NCBI RefSeq assembly: GCF_031581265.1
Contig: NZ_JAVLBQ010000002.1
Coordinates: 62,001-126,000 of the forward strand
DNA length: 64,000 bases
Direction: 5' to 3'
From: Gracilimonas sp031581265
GTDB lineage: Bacteria > Bacteroidota > Rhodothermia > Balneolales > Balneolaceae
The position numbers were made by a program, and so were the translations under genes. Each line of letters begins with the position of its first letter. The stretch's first letter is position 1. The notes beneath the pieces are model-generated. The model had not been told where the DNA came from and did not search any database. It worked only from the letters and a program-made list of their open reading frames with translations. Of this stretch, positions 44,651 through 53,008 are shown piece after piece.

Positions 44651-44680
44651 AAGGGCTTCAATTTAGAAGCCCTTTTTTAT
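44651..44680 (+). terminator. Rho-independent terminator after gyrA
   Basis: Stem GGGCTTC (44653-44659) / GAAGCCC (44666-44672), six-base loop, then six T. Confidence 0.93.
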
Positions 44681-44770
44681 TTTATTCTGTGTTCAAGTAA
44701 TAATTGATTTTGATAATGACTTATAGTAACTGTATTCTGAAGCCTTTTTAATTAATTCATTACACCCCAT

Positions 44771-45541
44771 ATGGAAATTCTGCTCACTCCAGAAAGTTGG
44801 ATTGCTCTCTTAACGCTTACCTTTTTAGAGATTGTCCTTGGTATAGATAATATCATATTTATCTCCATTGTATCTAATAAGCTTCCTGCCGAAAATCAAC
44901 AAAAGGCTCGCATAACCGGATTGGTCTTAGCTTTGATATTCCGTATAGCCATGTTGTTTAGTATCAGCTGGATAATTGGATTTACTGAGCCCCTATTCTC
45001 CGTATTTGATTTTGAATTTAGCATACGGGACCTAATCCTATTTGCAGGCGGTATCTTTCTGATTTTTAAAAGTACGGTTGAAATTCATCACAAGATGGAA
45101 GGTCAGCATAATGAAAAAGGCGACAAGAAGCTTGCAACTTTTGGCCAGGTTATTTTCCAAATAGTTGCTCTTGATTTAATTTTTTCCTTCGATAGTATTC
45201 TTACTGCAATTGGCCTCACAGATGAACTTATTCTGATGGTAATTGCAATAATAATATCTATCATAGTAATGATAGTTTTCGCAGAAACTATTAGTGAATT
45301 CATCAAAAACCACCCTACGCTTGAAGTATTAGCACTCTCGTTTCTAATACTAATTGGTTTTATGCTAATGATTGAAGCTTTCGAGTTTCACGTCCCTAAA
45401 GGTTATATCTATTTTGCAGTTTTCTTCTCACTATTTGTTGAAATTGTTAACATGAGAATCCGCAAGAAAAGGGATGCTAAAAAACCGGTCAAATTGCGTA
45501 AGCGTTTTGAAAATAGTAGCAGCGAGGAAACAGTTAATTAA
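44771..45541 (+). CDS. TerC-family integral membrane protein
   Basis: A 256-residue protein with seven predicted helices and the TerC signature: WIALLTLTFLEIVLGIDNII (acidic Glu and Asp inside the first helix), a cytoplasmic loop HHKMEGQHNEKGDKK, then VIFQIVALDLIFSFDSILTA with the second acidic pair. TerC proteins are tied to tellurite resistance and, more recently, manganese export that metallates exoenzymes; the latter is established for some members only. It follows the gyrA terminator and so has its own promoter. Confidence 0.92.
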   Translation: MEILLTPESWIALLTLTFLEIVLGIDNIIFISIVSNKLPAENQQKARITGLVLALIFRIAMLFSISWIIGFTEPLFSVFDFEFSIRDLILFAGGIFLIFKSTVEIHHKMEGQHNEKGDKKLATFGQVIFQIVALDLIFSFDSILTAIGLTDELILMVIAIIISIIVMIVFAETISEFIKNHPTLEVLALSFLILIGFMLMIEAFEFHVPKGYIYFAVFFSLFVEIVNMRIRKKRDAKKPVKLRKRFENSSSEETVN

Positions 45542-45624
45542 TTGGCCTTTAAATTGATATCTGTTACCTCAAGAATTATATCTTAACTTCACATAATTTT
45601 ATTGAGTGATAATAATGAGCTATA

Positions 45625-46563
45625 CTAATTCACCAACATGCTCTTAAGTAATTCTTTCCTTTTCTCAATTAATTCTTTTGGGGCCTCAATTTTTATTTTA
45701 TTCCCAAACTGAAGCAACCACTCATTTATAAAGTCCAGATTATCGAATTCGAACTCCACCTTAATTAATTTAGCGCCAACACTCTCTTTCTTAAAAATTT
45801 TAGCCGGTAAATTTCCCTCTAATCGCTCCATCTCAGATTTTTCGACCTGTACTATTATTGAATAAGAACTCCCCTCAGATCTAAATATTAAGCCCTCTAC
45901 GTCCAATTCGGATTTAAGGGTGTAATTTTCTTCCAGGATTTTAACGTCTTCAATACTTTCGAGTATAAAATTTCTAATTTCTCCCCGGAGATGAGATTTC
46001 CCAATTACATTCCAATGATCTTCATAAAAAACCAAGATGTACGGGTCTATTTTTCGGATATCGGTATCACCTGATTTTGTTGTGTACTTAAATTGAAGTC
46101 TTTTCTCTTGCGCAATTGCACTACTAATTAAATACCAACTCCCTCCTTTCTTTTTCTTGCCACCAAATTTCAAATACGGATCAACAATCGTCCGGCCCTC
46201 TAATGATGTCATGAATTCCTTTAGTTCGTCAGGAAGTACCTCTTTTATTTTCAGCTCTACTCCTTTTGCGTCTTCAACCAAGCCCTCATCAACCTGAGAT
46301 TTTACAAAATTCAACCCAACCATTATAGTAGCAAGCTCCTTGGAGGTAAACATCAACGGGGGAACTTTAAACCCATCAATTAACCCATAACCCGAATATC
46401 GATCCCAGGTTACAGGTACATTTATTTCCTCTAAAGCATTGAAATCTCTAAATATAGTGCGTCTACTCACTCCAAATCGATCTGCTAATTCTTTAACTGT
46501 TTTCTTCTTTCCCGGCTGCTGAAGGAGCAGCATTAATTTTAGCCTTCGCTCTGAACTATTCAT
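45625..46563 (-). CDS. HTH-WYL transcriptional regulator
   Basis: A 312-residue regulator: N-terminal winged helix (KKTVKELADRFGVSRRTIFR, residues 18-40), a middle helical part, and a WYL domain (140-210) with the residues spread over WYLISSAIAQEKRLQFKY and KIDPYILVFYEDHWNVIGK. A WCX-type C-terminal domain follows. WYL regulators respond to nucleic-acid or nucleotide-like ligands. It begins 3 bases after the end of rsmG on the same strand, so it is transcribed with mnmG-rsmG. Confidence 0.9.
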   Translation of the reverse strand: MNSSERRLKLMLLLQQPGKKKTVKELADRFGVSRRTIFRDFNALEEINVPVTWDRYSGYGLIDGFKVPPLMFTSKELATIMVGLNFVKSQVDEGLVEDAKGVELKIKEVLPDELKEFMTSLEGRTIVDPYLKFGGKKKKGGSWYLISSAIAQEKRLQFKYTTKSGDTDIRKIDPYILVFYEDHWNVIGKSHLRGEIRNFILESIEDVKILEENYTLKSELDVEGLIFRSEGSSYSIIVQVEKSEMERLEGNLPAKIFKKESVGAKLIKVEFEFDNLDFINEWLLQFGNKIKIEAPKELIEKRKELLKSMLVN

Positions 46564-46566
46564 AGG

Positions 46567-47208
46567 TTAAATCCTCGTTATTTCAACTAATGCCTTGCCA
46601 TCATAAAATGAATTCCCGAATGCTTCAAGAGAGAAAACATGAATATTTAAAGGTACATCAATGCCCTGCAGCTCTCGCAATACCTTTTTTTCTCCTTTTA
46701 GCAGCACTATATGTTGCCAATTTTTTCCATCCAATAACGCTACCAAATCGTTTACCTTAAAAGCGTGCTTACTTATAATCAGGTGCTCTTTAGAAATATC
46801 CGCCTCTTCAACTGAACCCGATAATGTTGATACATTACTGACACCTAATTTTAGAATCATTTGCTTACAGGCCAGCATTTTTTTTGTTACTATATCATTT
46901 AGTAATATTTCTTTTTGAGGGTAAACAATCCCTAAGGGTATCCCGGGAAGTCCTCCGCCCGCTCCTGCATCTATTATTTTAGTTGAATTCTGAAAAAGAT
47001 TCGACTGAGAAATTACCAAAGAATGCTCTACGTGATGCCTCACCGTTTCACGTGAAACATCCCGGCTCACTAAATTCACTCTCTTATTCCACCAGAGCAG
47101 CTGATCAATATATTTTAAAAGCACCTCCTCTTGTTCTGAGTAAAGCGCTTTTGTGTGTTCAGTTTTGGAAAAGCTTGAGTTTAAAATCCGGTGTTCCACG
47201 TGAAACAC
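46567..47208 (-). CDS. rsmG: 16S rRNA (guanine527-N7)-methyltransferase RsmG
   Basis: A 213-residue rRNA methyltransferase (GidB). SAM motif IIDAGAGGGLPGIPLGI, then VTKKMLACKQMILKLG and ISKHAFKVNDLVALL. The start codon is GTG and the first codons read MFHVEH, which is a translated parS-like site; the segment SRDVSRETVRHHVEH carries a second one. This embedding of parS in rsmG is known from other phyla. It starts 2 bases after the mnmG stop, giving mnmG-rsmG-WYL as one operon. Confidence 0.95.
   Translation of the reverse strand: MFHVEHRILNSSFSKTEHTKALYSEQEEVLLKYIDQLLWWNKRVNLVSRDVSRETVRHHVEHSLVISQSNLFQNSTKIIDAGAGGGLPGIPLGIVYPQKEILLNDIVTKKMLACKQMILKLGVSNVSTLSGSVEEADISKEHLIISKHAFKVNDLVALLDGKNWQHIVLLKGEKKVLRELQGIDVPLNIHVFSLEAFGNSFYDGKALVEITRI
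47044..47059. promoter_or_regulatory. parS-like ParB-binding site inside rsmG
   Basis: CGTTTCACGTGAAACA differs from the consensus TGTTTCACGTGAAACA at one base and has 14 bp of perfect symmetry. Confidence 0.75.
47192..47207. promoter_or_regulatory. parS-like ParB-binding site at the rsmG start codon
   Basis: TGTTCCACGTGAAACA differs from the consensus at one base. On the minus strand it overlaps the GTG start and codes for residues FHVE. Confidence 0.75.
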
Positions 47209-47210
47209 CT

Positions 47211-49100
47211 CTAATTTTTTAGATAAACCATCAAAACAGAAAGGTCGCTGGCGGAGACTCCACTTATTCTGCTGGCCTGACCTATTGTTTCGGGGCGAAT
47301 TTTGCTTAGTTTTTGTGTCCCTTCTGTTGACAGGCTCTTGATATTGGTGTATTCAATTTTTTCCGGGATAGCCATATTCTCTTTTTTCTCCATTTCTTTC
47401 ACCATCTCAAACTCTTTTTGAATATACCCGGCATACTTGATTTGTATCTCTACCTGCTCAAGAGCTTTTTGGTCTGAAGTGATTTTCTTTATTTCATTGG
47501 CAAATTCCTCGTCATGGTCCATCATATCTTGCAGGGAAACTTCCGGACGGAGCAAAATCTTCTCTGCCTTCATGGGCTGACTCATTGTAGAACTATCTTT
47601 GGCCTCCAGCATAGGATCCATTTGCTCCGGTCTTACGGTATAATCTTTAATAAGATCATCCAATTCGGCAACGGTTTTTTTCTTATTCATCATCTTTTGT
47701 AACTGCTCTTCTGATGCCAGACCTATTTTGTGTCCAAGTTCAGTAAGCCTTAAGTCTGCGTTATCCTGGCGGAGTAATATCCTGTGCTCAGCCCTGGAGG
47801 TAAACATTCGGTATGGCTCTTCTGTCCCCTTATTGATTAAATCATCAATCAACACCCCTATATAAGCCTCTGACCTTTGTAAAATTAAAGGGTCATCACC
47901 TGATACAAATTTTGATGCATTTATACCGGCCATCAGGCCCTGGCATGCAGCTTCTTCGTAACCCGTAGTACCATTTATCTGTCCCGCAAAGAATAATCCA
48001 TCCACGATCTTTGTTTCCATTGAACGCTTTATTTGGTGCGGAGGAAAATAATCGTATTCAATAGCATAGCCTGGACGTATCATTATAACTTCTTCAAATC
48101 CAGGTATTGTACGGAGGGCTTTATATTGAACATCTTCCGGTAATGAAGTAGAAAAACCATTTAAATACATTTCGTAAGTATTCCATCCCTCAGGCTCCAA
48201 GAACAATTGATGACGATTTTTGTCTGCAAAGCGATTAATTTTATCCTCTATACTTGGGCAGTAGCGCGGCCCTACTGATTTTATCCTGCCATTAAACATA
48301 GGGCTCCTGTCAAAACCAGACTTAAGCACCTCATGCACTTCTTCATTTGTATAGCCAATCCAACATGACAGCTGTTCTTCTATAGAAGGAAGATCAGTTG
48401 AAGTAAATGAAAAACCGGAAGGGTTTTCATCGCCCAATTGTTCTTCAAGTTTGGAATAATCAACCGTTCTACCATCAACACGTGGCGGAGTTCCTGTTTT
48501 TAAACGACCTACCTCAAATCCTAATTTTTCTAAAGCTGCTGAAATTCCTATAGAAGCTCTTTCTCCAGATCGACCACCTCCAAATTGTGTCTCCCCGATA
48601 TGTATTAATCCATTTCCAAAAGTACCGGTGGTCAGTACTACCGCTTTAGAATAAAATTTTTGGCCTGTTTGGGTAACAACGCCATCAATTTGTTCACCAT
48701 CATCTGATGAAATTAAATCTACAACATTATCTTGCCTGAAATAGAGGTTCTCTTTCGACTCTAATTGTTCTCTCATTTTTTGGGAATACAACATGCGATC
48801 ACTTTGACACCGAGGACTCCACATAGCCGGTCCCTTACTCAAATTCAGCATTCTAAATTGAACACCTGTTTGATCACTTACAATACCGGATAGTCCGCCA
48901 AGAGCATCAATCTCTCTAACCAATTGTCCCTTTGCCACTCCACCCATTGCCGGATTACAAGACATCTTCGCAATAGCTTCAAGATTCATAGTAATGAGCA
49001 AGGTTTTGGCGCCCATTTCAGCTGCTGCACCGGCGGCCTCACTACCTGCGTGGCCACCACCAACTACAATAACATCGTATTTCGGATTATAAGAAGACAT
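47211..49100 (-). CDS. mnmG: tRNA uridine-5-carboxymethylaminomethyl modification enzyme MnmG
   Basis: A 629-residue FAD enzyme (GidA) that, with MnmE, modifies wobble uridine 34. Rossmann motif DVIVVGGGHAGSEAAGAAA at the N-terminus, then MSCNPAMGGVAKGQLVREID, the second signature GRLKTGTPPRVDGRTVDYSK, GLFFAGQINGTTGYEEAACQG and MFTSRAEHRILLRQDNAD. The C-terminal helical domain is intact (GQASRISGVSASDL). Length is normal. It heads the operon with rsmG. Confidence 0.97.
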   Translation of the reverse strand: MSSYNPKYDVIVVGGGHAGSEAAGAAAEMGAKTLLITMNLEAIAKMSCNPAMGGVAKGQLVREIDALGGLSGIVSDQTGVQFRMLNLSKGPAMWSPRCQSDRMLYSQKMREQLESKENLYFRQDNVVDLISSDDGEQIDGVVTQTGQKFYSKAVVLTTGTFGNGLIHIGETQFGGGRSGERASIGISAALEKLGFEVGRLKTGTPPRVDGRTVDYSKLEEQLGDENPSGFSFTSTDLPSIEEQLSCWIGYTNEEVHEVLKSGFDRSPMFNGRIKSVGPRYCPSIEDKINRFADKNRHQLFLEPEGWNTYEMYLNGFSTSLPEDVQYKALRTIPGFEEVIMIRPGYAIEYDYFPPHQIKRSMETKIVDGLFFAGQINGTTGYEEAACQGLMAGINASKFVSGDDPLILQRSEAYIGVLIDDLINKGTEEPYRMFTSRAEHRILLRQDNADLRLTELGHKIGLASEEQLQKMMNKKKTVAELDDLIKDYTVRPEQMDPMLEAKDSSTMSQPMKAEKILLRPEVSLQDMMDHDEEFANEIKKITSDQKALEQVEIQIKYAGYIQKEFEMVKEMEKKENMAIPEKIEYTNIKSLSTEGTQKLSKIRPETIGQASRISGVSASDLSVLMVYLKN

Positions 49101-49243
49101 TAGTTATTGTTTTTATATATTTTATAATTATTAAACTTCTCTTTTGGTATATTTAAGATAATAAAAGATGGACCCTTGCTCTAACATCTCACACTCTACA
49201 AATTAATTATCAGGAAGCTACCATAAACAGAGTCGGGTACAAA

Positions 49244-49274
49244 CAAAAAAAGCTTCCAAAAATTGGAAGCTTTG
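49244..49274 (-). terminator. Terminator after tRNA-Asp
   Basis: Stem AGCTTCC (49251-49257) / GGAAGCT (49265-49271), extendable by two A-T pairs, with seven T on the minus strand after it. Confidence 0.9.
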
Positions 49275-49279
49275 TATTG

Positions 49280-49353
49280 CGATCCGGAAGGGACTCGAAC
49301 CCTCGACCTCCTGCGTGACAGGCAGGCGTTCTAACCAACTGAACTACCGGACC
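49280..49353 (-). tRNA. tRNA-Asp (anticodon GTC)
   Basis: A 74-base cloverleaf on the minus strand. Acceptor GGTCCGG pairs with CCGGATC (one G-T pair) and the discriminator is G. The anticodon loop reads CTGTCAC, giving GTC, and the T-arm has GGTTCGAGTCC. CCA is not encoded (CAA follows). Promoter and terminator are both visible. Confidence 0.97.
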
Positions 49354-49369
49354 TTTTTTATGAGAGCAT

Positions 49370-49401
49370 CAAATATACGGAGCATCGTACTTCGAAGTCA
49401 A
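49370..49401 (-). promoter_or_regulatory. Bacteroidota-type promoter for tRNA-Asp
   Basis: Minus strand TTG (49399-49401), 21 bases, TATATTTG (49370-49377), 16 bases ahead of the mature 5' end. Confidence 0.75.
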
Positions 49402-49420
49402 GCCGATTCTTAAATTACTT

Positions 49421-49457
49421 GATAAAAAATAAGGGCCGCGAAATCAATCGCGACCCT
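49421..49457 (-). terminator. Terminator after the glutathione peroxidase gene
   Basis: Stem 49432-49441 / 49448-49457, ten pairs with one mismatch and a six-base loop, followed on the minus strand by TTATTTTTTA. Confidence 0.85.
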
Positions 49458-49485
49458 CTTATCGGGATGGTAAACAAAAAGTGTT

Positions 49486-50034
49486 TTAATCAGCTATTAG
49501 TTCTTCAATAGACTTAACTATTTCGTCACTCTCTGGTTCAACATTACTTCTGAAGCGTCTTACCAAGTTGCCTTCTTTATCAATAAGAAATTTTTCAAAG
49601 TTCCATTTAATCTCCCCTTCAAAATCAGGGTTAGGCTGACTTGTCAAATAGGTAAATAATTCTGATTGATCCTCACCTTTCACAGATACCTTTGAGAACA
49701 TCGGAAATTCAACACCATACTCAAGTGTACAAAACTCTTTTATTTCTTCATTTGTTCCCGGTTCCTGACCTTTAAAATTATTAGCAGGAAATCCTAAAAT
49801 TACAAAGTCATCATCATTATATTGTTCATAGATACTTTGAAGTCCTTCATACTGAGGAGTATATCCACATTTGGAGGCCACATTAACTACCATAACAACC
49901 TTTCCTTTATATTCAGCTAAAGGAATTTCATTGCCATCTATATCTTTCATGTTGAAATCATAAAAGGAATTGTCACCGTTATTCGACATACTTAGACCGG
50001 TTATCATTATGAGAAGAGTTATTAGTGTTTTCAT
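49486..50034 (-). CDS. Exported glutathione peroxidase-family thiol peroxidase
   Basis: A 182-residue peroxidase. A short N-terminal hydrophobic stretch (residues 3-16) suggests export. Catalytic Cys56 lies in VVNVASKCGYTPQY; FPANNFKGQEPGTNEEI supplies the glutamine and the resolving-cysteine region (EFC), and WNFEKFLIDKEG the tryptophan and asparagine. With cysteine instead of selenocysteine and a resolving cysteine, it probably uses thioredoxin rather than glutathione to reduce peroxides. Confidence 0.93.
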   Translation of the reverse strand: MKTLITLLIMITGLSMSNNGDNSFYDFNMKDIDGNEIPLAEYKGKVVMVVNVASKCGYTPQYEGLQSIYEQYNDDDFVILGFPANNFKGQEPGTNEEIKEFCTLEYGVEFPMFSKVSVKGEDQSELFTYLTSQPNPDFEGEIKWNFEKFLIDKEGNLVRRFRSNVEPESDEIVKSIEELIAD

Positions 50035-50095
50035 TGAAATAAAATTTTATTAATTCGTTAGTATTTAAACTGTTTTGCAAACAAAAATAATTCCC

Positions 50096-50824
50096 ATGAG
50101 CAAAAGCTTTCCTAAGATAGTATTATTACTGATTCTTTTAAGTATTCCTACAACAGGGTTTTCACAAATGTTTTCTGTTGGGGGAAATGGTCCTACAAAT
50201 TCTTCCCCCATTGCCCCATACATTAGGTTGGGTGTTACTTTTGTGGATTTTCAATACCAGGGCAATCCTAACGCATTAATACAGAGAGTACCTTTATCCT
50301 TTTCCGGAGAAGTTGCCCATTTTGCATACGAAGCAAATGGATTGACTATAGGAGCATCCTTTGGAAACAAATTGACCGGGCTGAATGACAGAAGTTATAC
50401 CGGTTTATATCTGAATTTTGAAAACCCTTTTTACTTCATAAGAAAAAGAAATTTTGCGGCCGGCATCCCAATAAAACTTGCTACAAAATTAACTAACGTC
50501 AGTTCTCAAAATGTAAGGGATGGTTTCTCTCAAACCAATGTCGGTGTAGGTGCAGGAGTAATAGTAAGAGCACAAGCTCCGGAAAATTTTGGATTTTCTG
50601 CACAGTTAACCCCCGGTATAGGATTCAGCACCTCCAGTGGGGGCTTTTTTGGGGGAAATGTTATTTCTATGACCGGCAAAACTCGCTTAAATATTTACAA
50701 TGTTATTTTTGGGAAAAACTTAAGCTTGGGATATGATTATAACTTTGATAGTTACGACATTGACGGAGAGGAATTTGATTACGATTTTAGCGGACATACA
50801 TTCACTCTTGGGATATCATTTTGA
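50096..50824 (+). CDS. Exported outer-membrane-type beta-barrel protein
   Basis: A 242-residue protein. ATG 50096 is chosen because it places a signal peptide directly (IVLLLILLSIPTTGFSQ); a TTG 21 bases earlier adds nothing. The mature part alternates strands with glycine and aromatic residues (YTGLYLNFENPFYFIRKRNF, ending in the aromatic FTLGISF, a typical C-terminal barrel strand). No family name is recognised. Its stop overlaps the next start (TTGA), so the two are translationally coupled. Confidence 0.65.
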   Translation: MSKSFPKIVLLLILLSIPTTGFSQMFSVGGNGPTNSSPIAPYIRLGVTFVDFQYQGNPNALIQRVPLSFSGEVAHFAYEANGLTIGASFGNKLTGLNDRSYTGLYLNFENPFYFIRKRNFAAGIPIKLATKLTNVSSQNVRDGFSQTNVGVGAGVIVRAQAPENFGFSAQLTPGIGFSTSSGGFFGGNVISMTGKTRLNIYNVIFGKNLSLGYDYNFDSYDIDGEEFDYDFSGHTFTLGISF

Positions 50825-51120
50825 AGCCTGATAAATTTTTATTGGAATTAGAGCAAATATTAGAACAAGCAGGTTATACGCTGCGTAAAGAACGAGGTTC
50901 CTTCAGGGGCGATGAATGTATTATAGAAGGACAAAAGTTAGTTGTTGTAAACAAGAACAAACCTATTGAATCTCAATTGGGTACAATGGGGCGTGTTTTA
51001 GGAGAAATTGATTTAGCCGGCGTGTACATAAAACCGGCTGTGCGAAGAAAATTAGAAGACTTATGGGATCAGCTGCAAGTGGTGCCTGAAGGTCCCGCAG
51101 AAGATTTTGAGTTAGAATGA
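50821..51120 (+). CDS. Small conserved-looking protein, unknown function
   Basis: A 99-residue soluble protein starting at TTG within the TTGA overlap and ending in an ATGA overlap with the MBL hydrolase gene. Reading both junctions as coupling supports it as real. The sequence is highly charged and helical (LLELEQILEQAGYTLRKERG, LEDLWDQLQVVPEGP) with a central strand (CIIEGQKLVVVNKNKP). It is not recognised. Context suggests a role with the hydrolase. Confidence 0.65.
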   Translation: MKPDKFLLELEQILEQAGYTLRKERGSFRGDECIIEGQKLVVVNKNKPIESQLGTMGRVLGEIDLAGVYIKPAVRRKLEDLWDQLQVVPEGPAEDFELE

Positions 51121-51875
51121 AAATAACTTTTTTAGGCACCGGAACTTCAATGGGTGTACCGGTAGCCGGTGGCTTTCAAAGAGAAAAAATAGCCCATGAC
51201 CCACGTAATGAGCGCACCAGGTGTTCCGTCTGGATTCAATCTAAAGGAAAGTCCATTTTAATTGATGCAGGTCCTGAATTCAGAATACAAAGTATCAAAG
51301 CCCGTATTCAGCATCTTGATAACCTGTTAGTTACCCACGAACATATGGATCATGTAGCAGGCCTGGATGATCTTAGAGTCTATTCATATATCAATGAGGC
51401 CCCTATCCCGGTTCATGCTTCAAAAAGATGTATTAAAGCTATAAAAACTCGATTTAATTACATGTTTGGGGAAGATAAATATCCCGGTTCCACTTCTTTA
51501 GACTTAATGGAAGCTCCCAACAAGTTCTACATTGGTGAAAATAAGATTGTACCCCTTCCTATAAAGCATGGAGACTTGGATATTCTGGGCTTTCGGGTGA
51601 ACGACTTTTCATACCTCACTGACGTAAAATCAATTCCTGATTATACAAAAGAGCTGATCAAAGGATCCAAAGTCATAGCGTTAGGGGCTTTACGCTGGGA
51701 ACCGGATCATCCAACCCATCAAACAATTCCTGAGGCTGTAGATGTGATAAACGAACTGGGTATACCAAAAGCTTTTCTTATTCACATGAATGGTTATGTG
51801 GACCACGAACCATCTAATCGTAGGCTACCTAATCATATCAATCTCGCTTACGATCAGATGGTTATCCATATTTAA
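51117..51875 (+). CDS. MBL-fold metal-dependent hydrolase (PhnP-like)
   Basis: A 252-residue beta-lactamase-fold hydrolase. The metal site is LVTHEHMDHVAGLDDLR (His74, His76, Asp78, His79), with MKITFLGTGTSMGVP at the start, SILIDAGPEFRIQ, LPIKHGDL and a final FLIHMNGYVDH. The GTGTSMGVP start and length resemble PhnP-type cyclic phosphodiesterases; such genes are common next to unknown small proteins in Bacteroidota. It ends one base before a convergent manC. Confidence 0.9.
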   Translation: MKITFLGTGTSMGVPVAGGFQREKIAHDPRNERTRCSVWIQSKGKSILIDAGPEFRIQSIKARIQHLDNLLVTHEHMDHVAGLDDLRVYSYINEAPIPVHASKRCIKAIKTRFNYMFGEDKYPGSTSLDLMEAPNKFYIGENKIVPLPIKHGDLDILGFRVNDFSYLTDVKSIPDYTKELIKGSKVIALGALRWEPDHPTHQTIPEAVDVINELGIPKAFLIHMNGYVDHEPSNRRLPNHINLAYDQMVIHI

Positions 51876-52961
51876 TTAGAGAAATTTCTTCAGTTCTTCC
51901 TTTGATTGCAGCTGTCCAACGATATTTTTTACTTTTTGAGCCTTATCCAGTTTGCAAATCAAGATTGCATCCTCAGTTTCAACAATTGCAAGACCGTCAA
52001 CGCCAACCAGAGAAATCATTTTTCCACTTTCACTAAACACAAAATTATACTTGGAATCAGTAATAGAAATTTCATTTGAACGGATCACATTTCCTTCCTC
52101 ATCCTTATTTCCCAATTCATAAGCGGCTGTCCAGCTTCCAACATCATTCCACCCAAACTCGCCGGGCACAACAAACACGTTTTTAGCATCTTCCATAATT
52201 CCATAGTCAATCGAAACCGATTCACAAGCTCGGTAGAATGTATTGATGCATTCCTGATGATTATCTCCGTACAACCCCTCGCCACACTCCTTAACCAACT
52301 TATACATTTCCGGTAAATAATTTTCAAAAGCGGATAGAACACTTTTCGCTCTCCATATAAACATCCCGCTATTCCAGTAATAATCTCCTGTTTCCAAAAA
52401 TTGTTGAGCAGTTTCCAAATCCGGCTTTTCTTTAAAAGCTTGAACCGGATACACGGATTTATCATTGTACGTTTCTTTGGTTGAATTATCCCCGTGAATA
52501 TATCCATAGCCGGTTTCGGGACTGTCAGGTTCAATACCAACTGTCACCAGAAATTCACCGGATTCAGCCTTTTGAATGGCCGCCTTAAGGTATTGGAGAA
52601 ATGCACCCGGATTTTCAATATGGTGATCTGCGGGCAATACAACCATAGTGGCATTCGGGTCTTTTTTATAAAGCATCTCAGCAGCTATAGCCACACATGG
52701 TGCCGTATTTTTGGCAACCGGTTCTCCAACTATATTTTCATCGGGAACGCCGGGAAGTTGTTCTTTTACAAGATTTGTGTAACTATCGTTTGTGACTACA
52801 AGAATTCTATCCTGAGGAATTAATGCCTCTATCCTGCTGGCCGTATTTTGAATCATTGTACCTTCACCGAATAGTGAGAGAAATTGTTTGGGAAGTTTTC
52901 TAGTACTCCGTGGCCAAAATCGGGTACCCGCCCCCCCGGCCATAATTACTGCATAAACCAT
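51876..52961 (-). CDS. Mannose-1-phosphate guanylyltransferase
   Basis: A 361-residue nucleotidyltransferase that makes GDP-mannose for surface sugars. Signature MAGGAGTRFWPRSTRKLPKQF, the metal-binding VVLPADHHI, VTVGIEPDSPETGYGYI, AFKEKPD, YYWNSGMFIWRA and SIDYGIMEDA. The PMI isomerase cupin of bifunctional ManC is absent, so it is the monofunctional form. Confidence 0.95.
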   Translation of the reverse strand: MVYAVIMAGGAGTRFWPRSTRKLPKQFLSLFGEGTMIQNTASRIEALIPQDRILVVTNDSYTNLVKEQLPGVPDENIVGEPVAKNTAPCVAIAAEMLYKKDPNATMVVLPADHHIENPGAFLQYLKAAIQKAESGEFLVTVGIEPDSPETGYGYIHGDNSTKETYNDKSVYPVQAFKEKPDLETAQQFLETGDYYWNSGMFIWRAKSVLSAFENYLPEMYKLVKECGEGLYGDNHQECINTFYRACESVSIDYGIMEDAKNVFVVPGEFGWNDVGSWTAAYELGNKDEEGNVIRSNEISITDSKYNFVFSESGKMISLVGVDGLAIVETEDAILICKLDKAQKVKNIVGQLQSKEELKKFL

Positions 52962-53008
52962 AAAAGAAATTGTTTTATGAACTTTTCAGAAAAGTACAAC
53001 TAATATTC

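Noticed and set aside
49486..50034. Selenocysteine-type glutathione peroxidase
   Set aside because: The catalytic codon encodes cysteine (KCGYTPQY) and no in-frame TGA is present.
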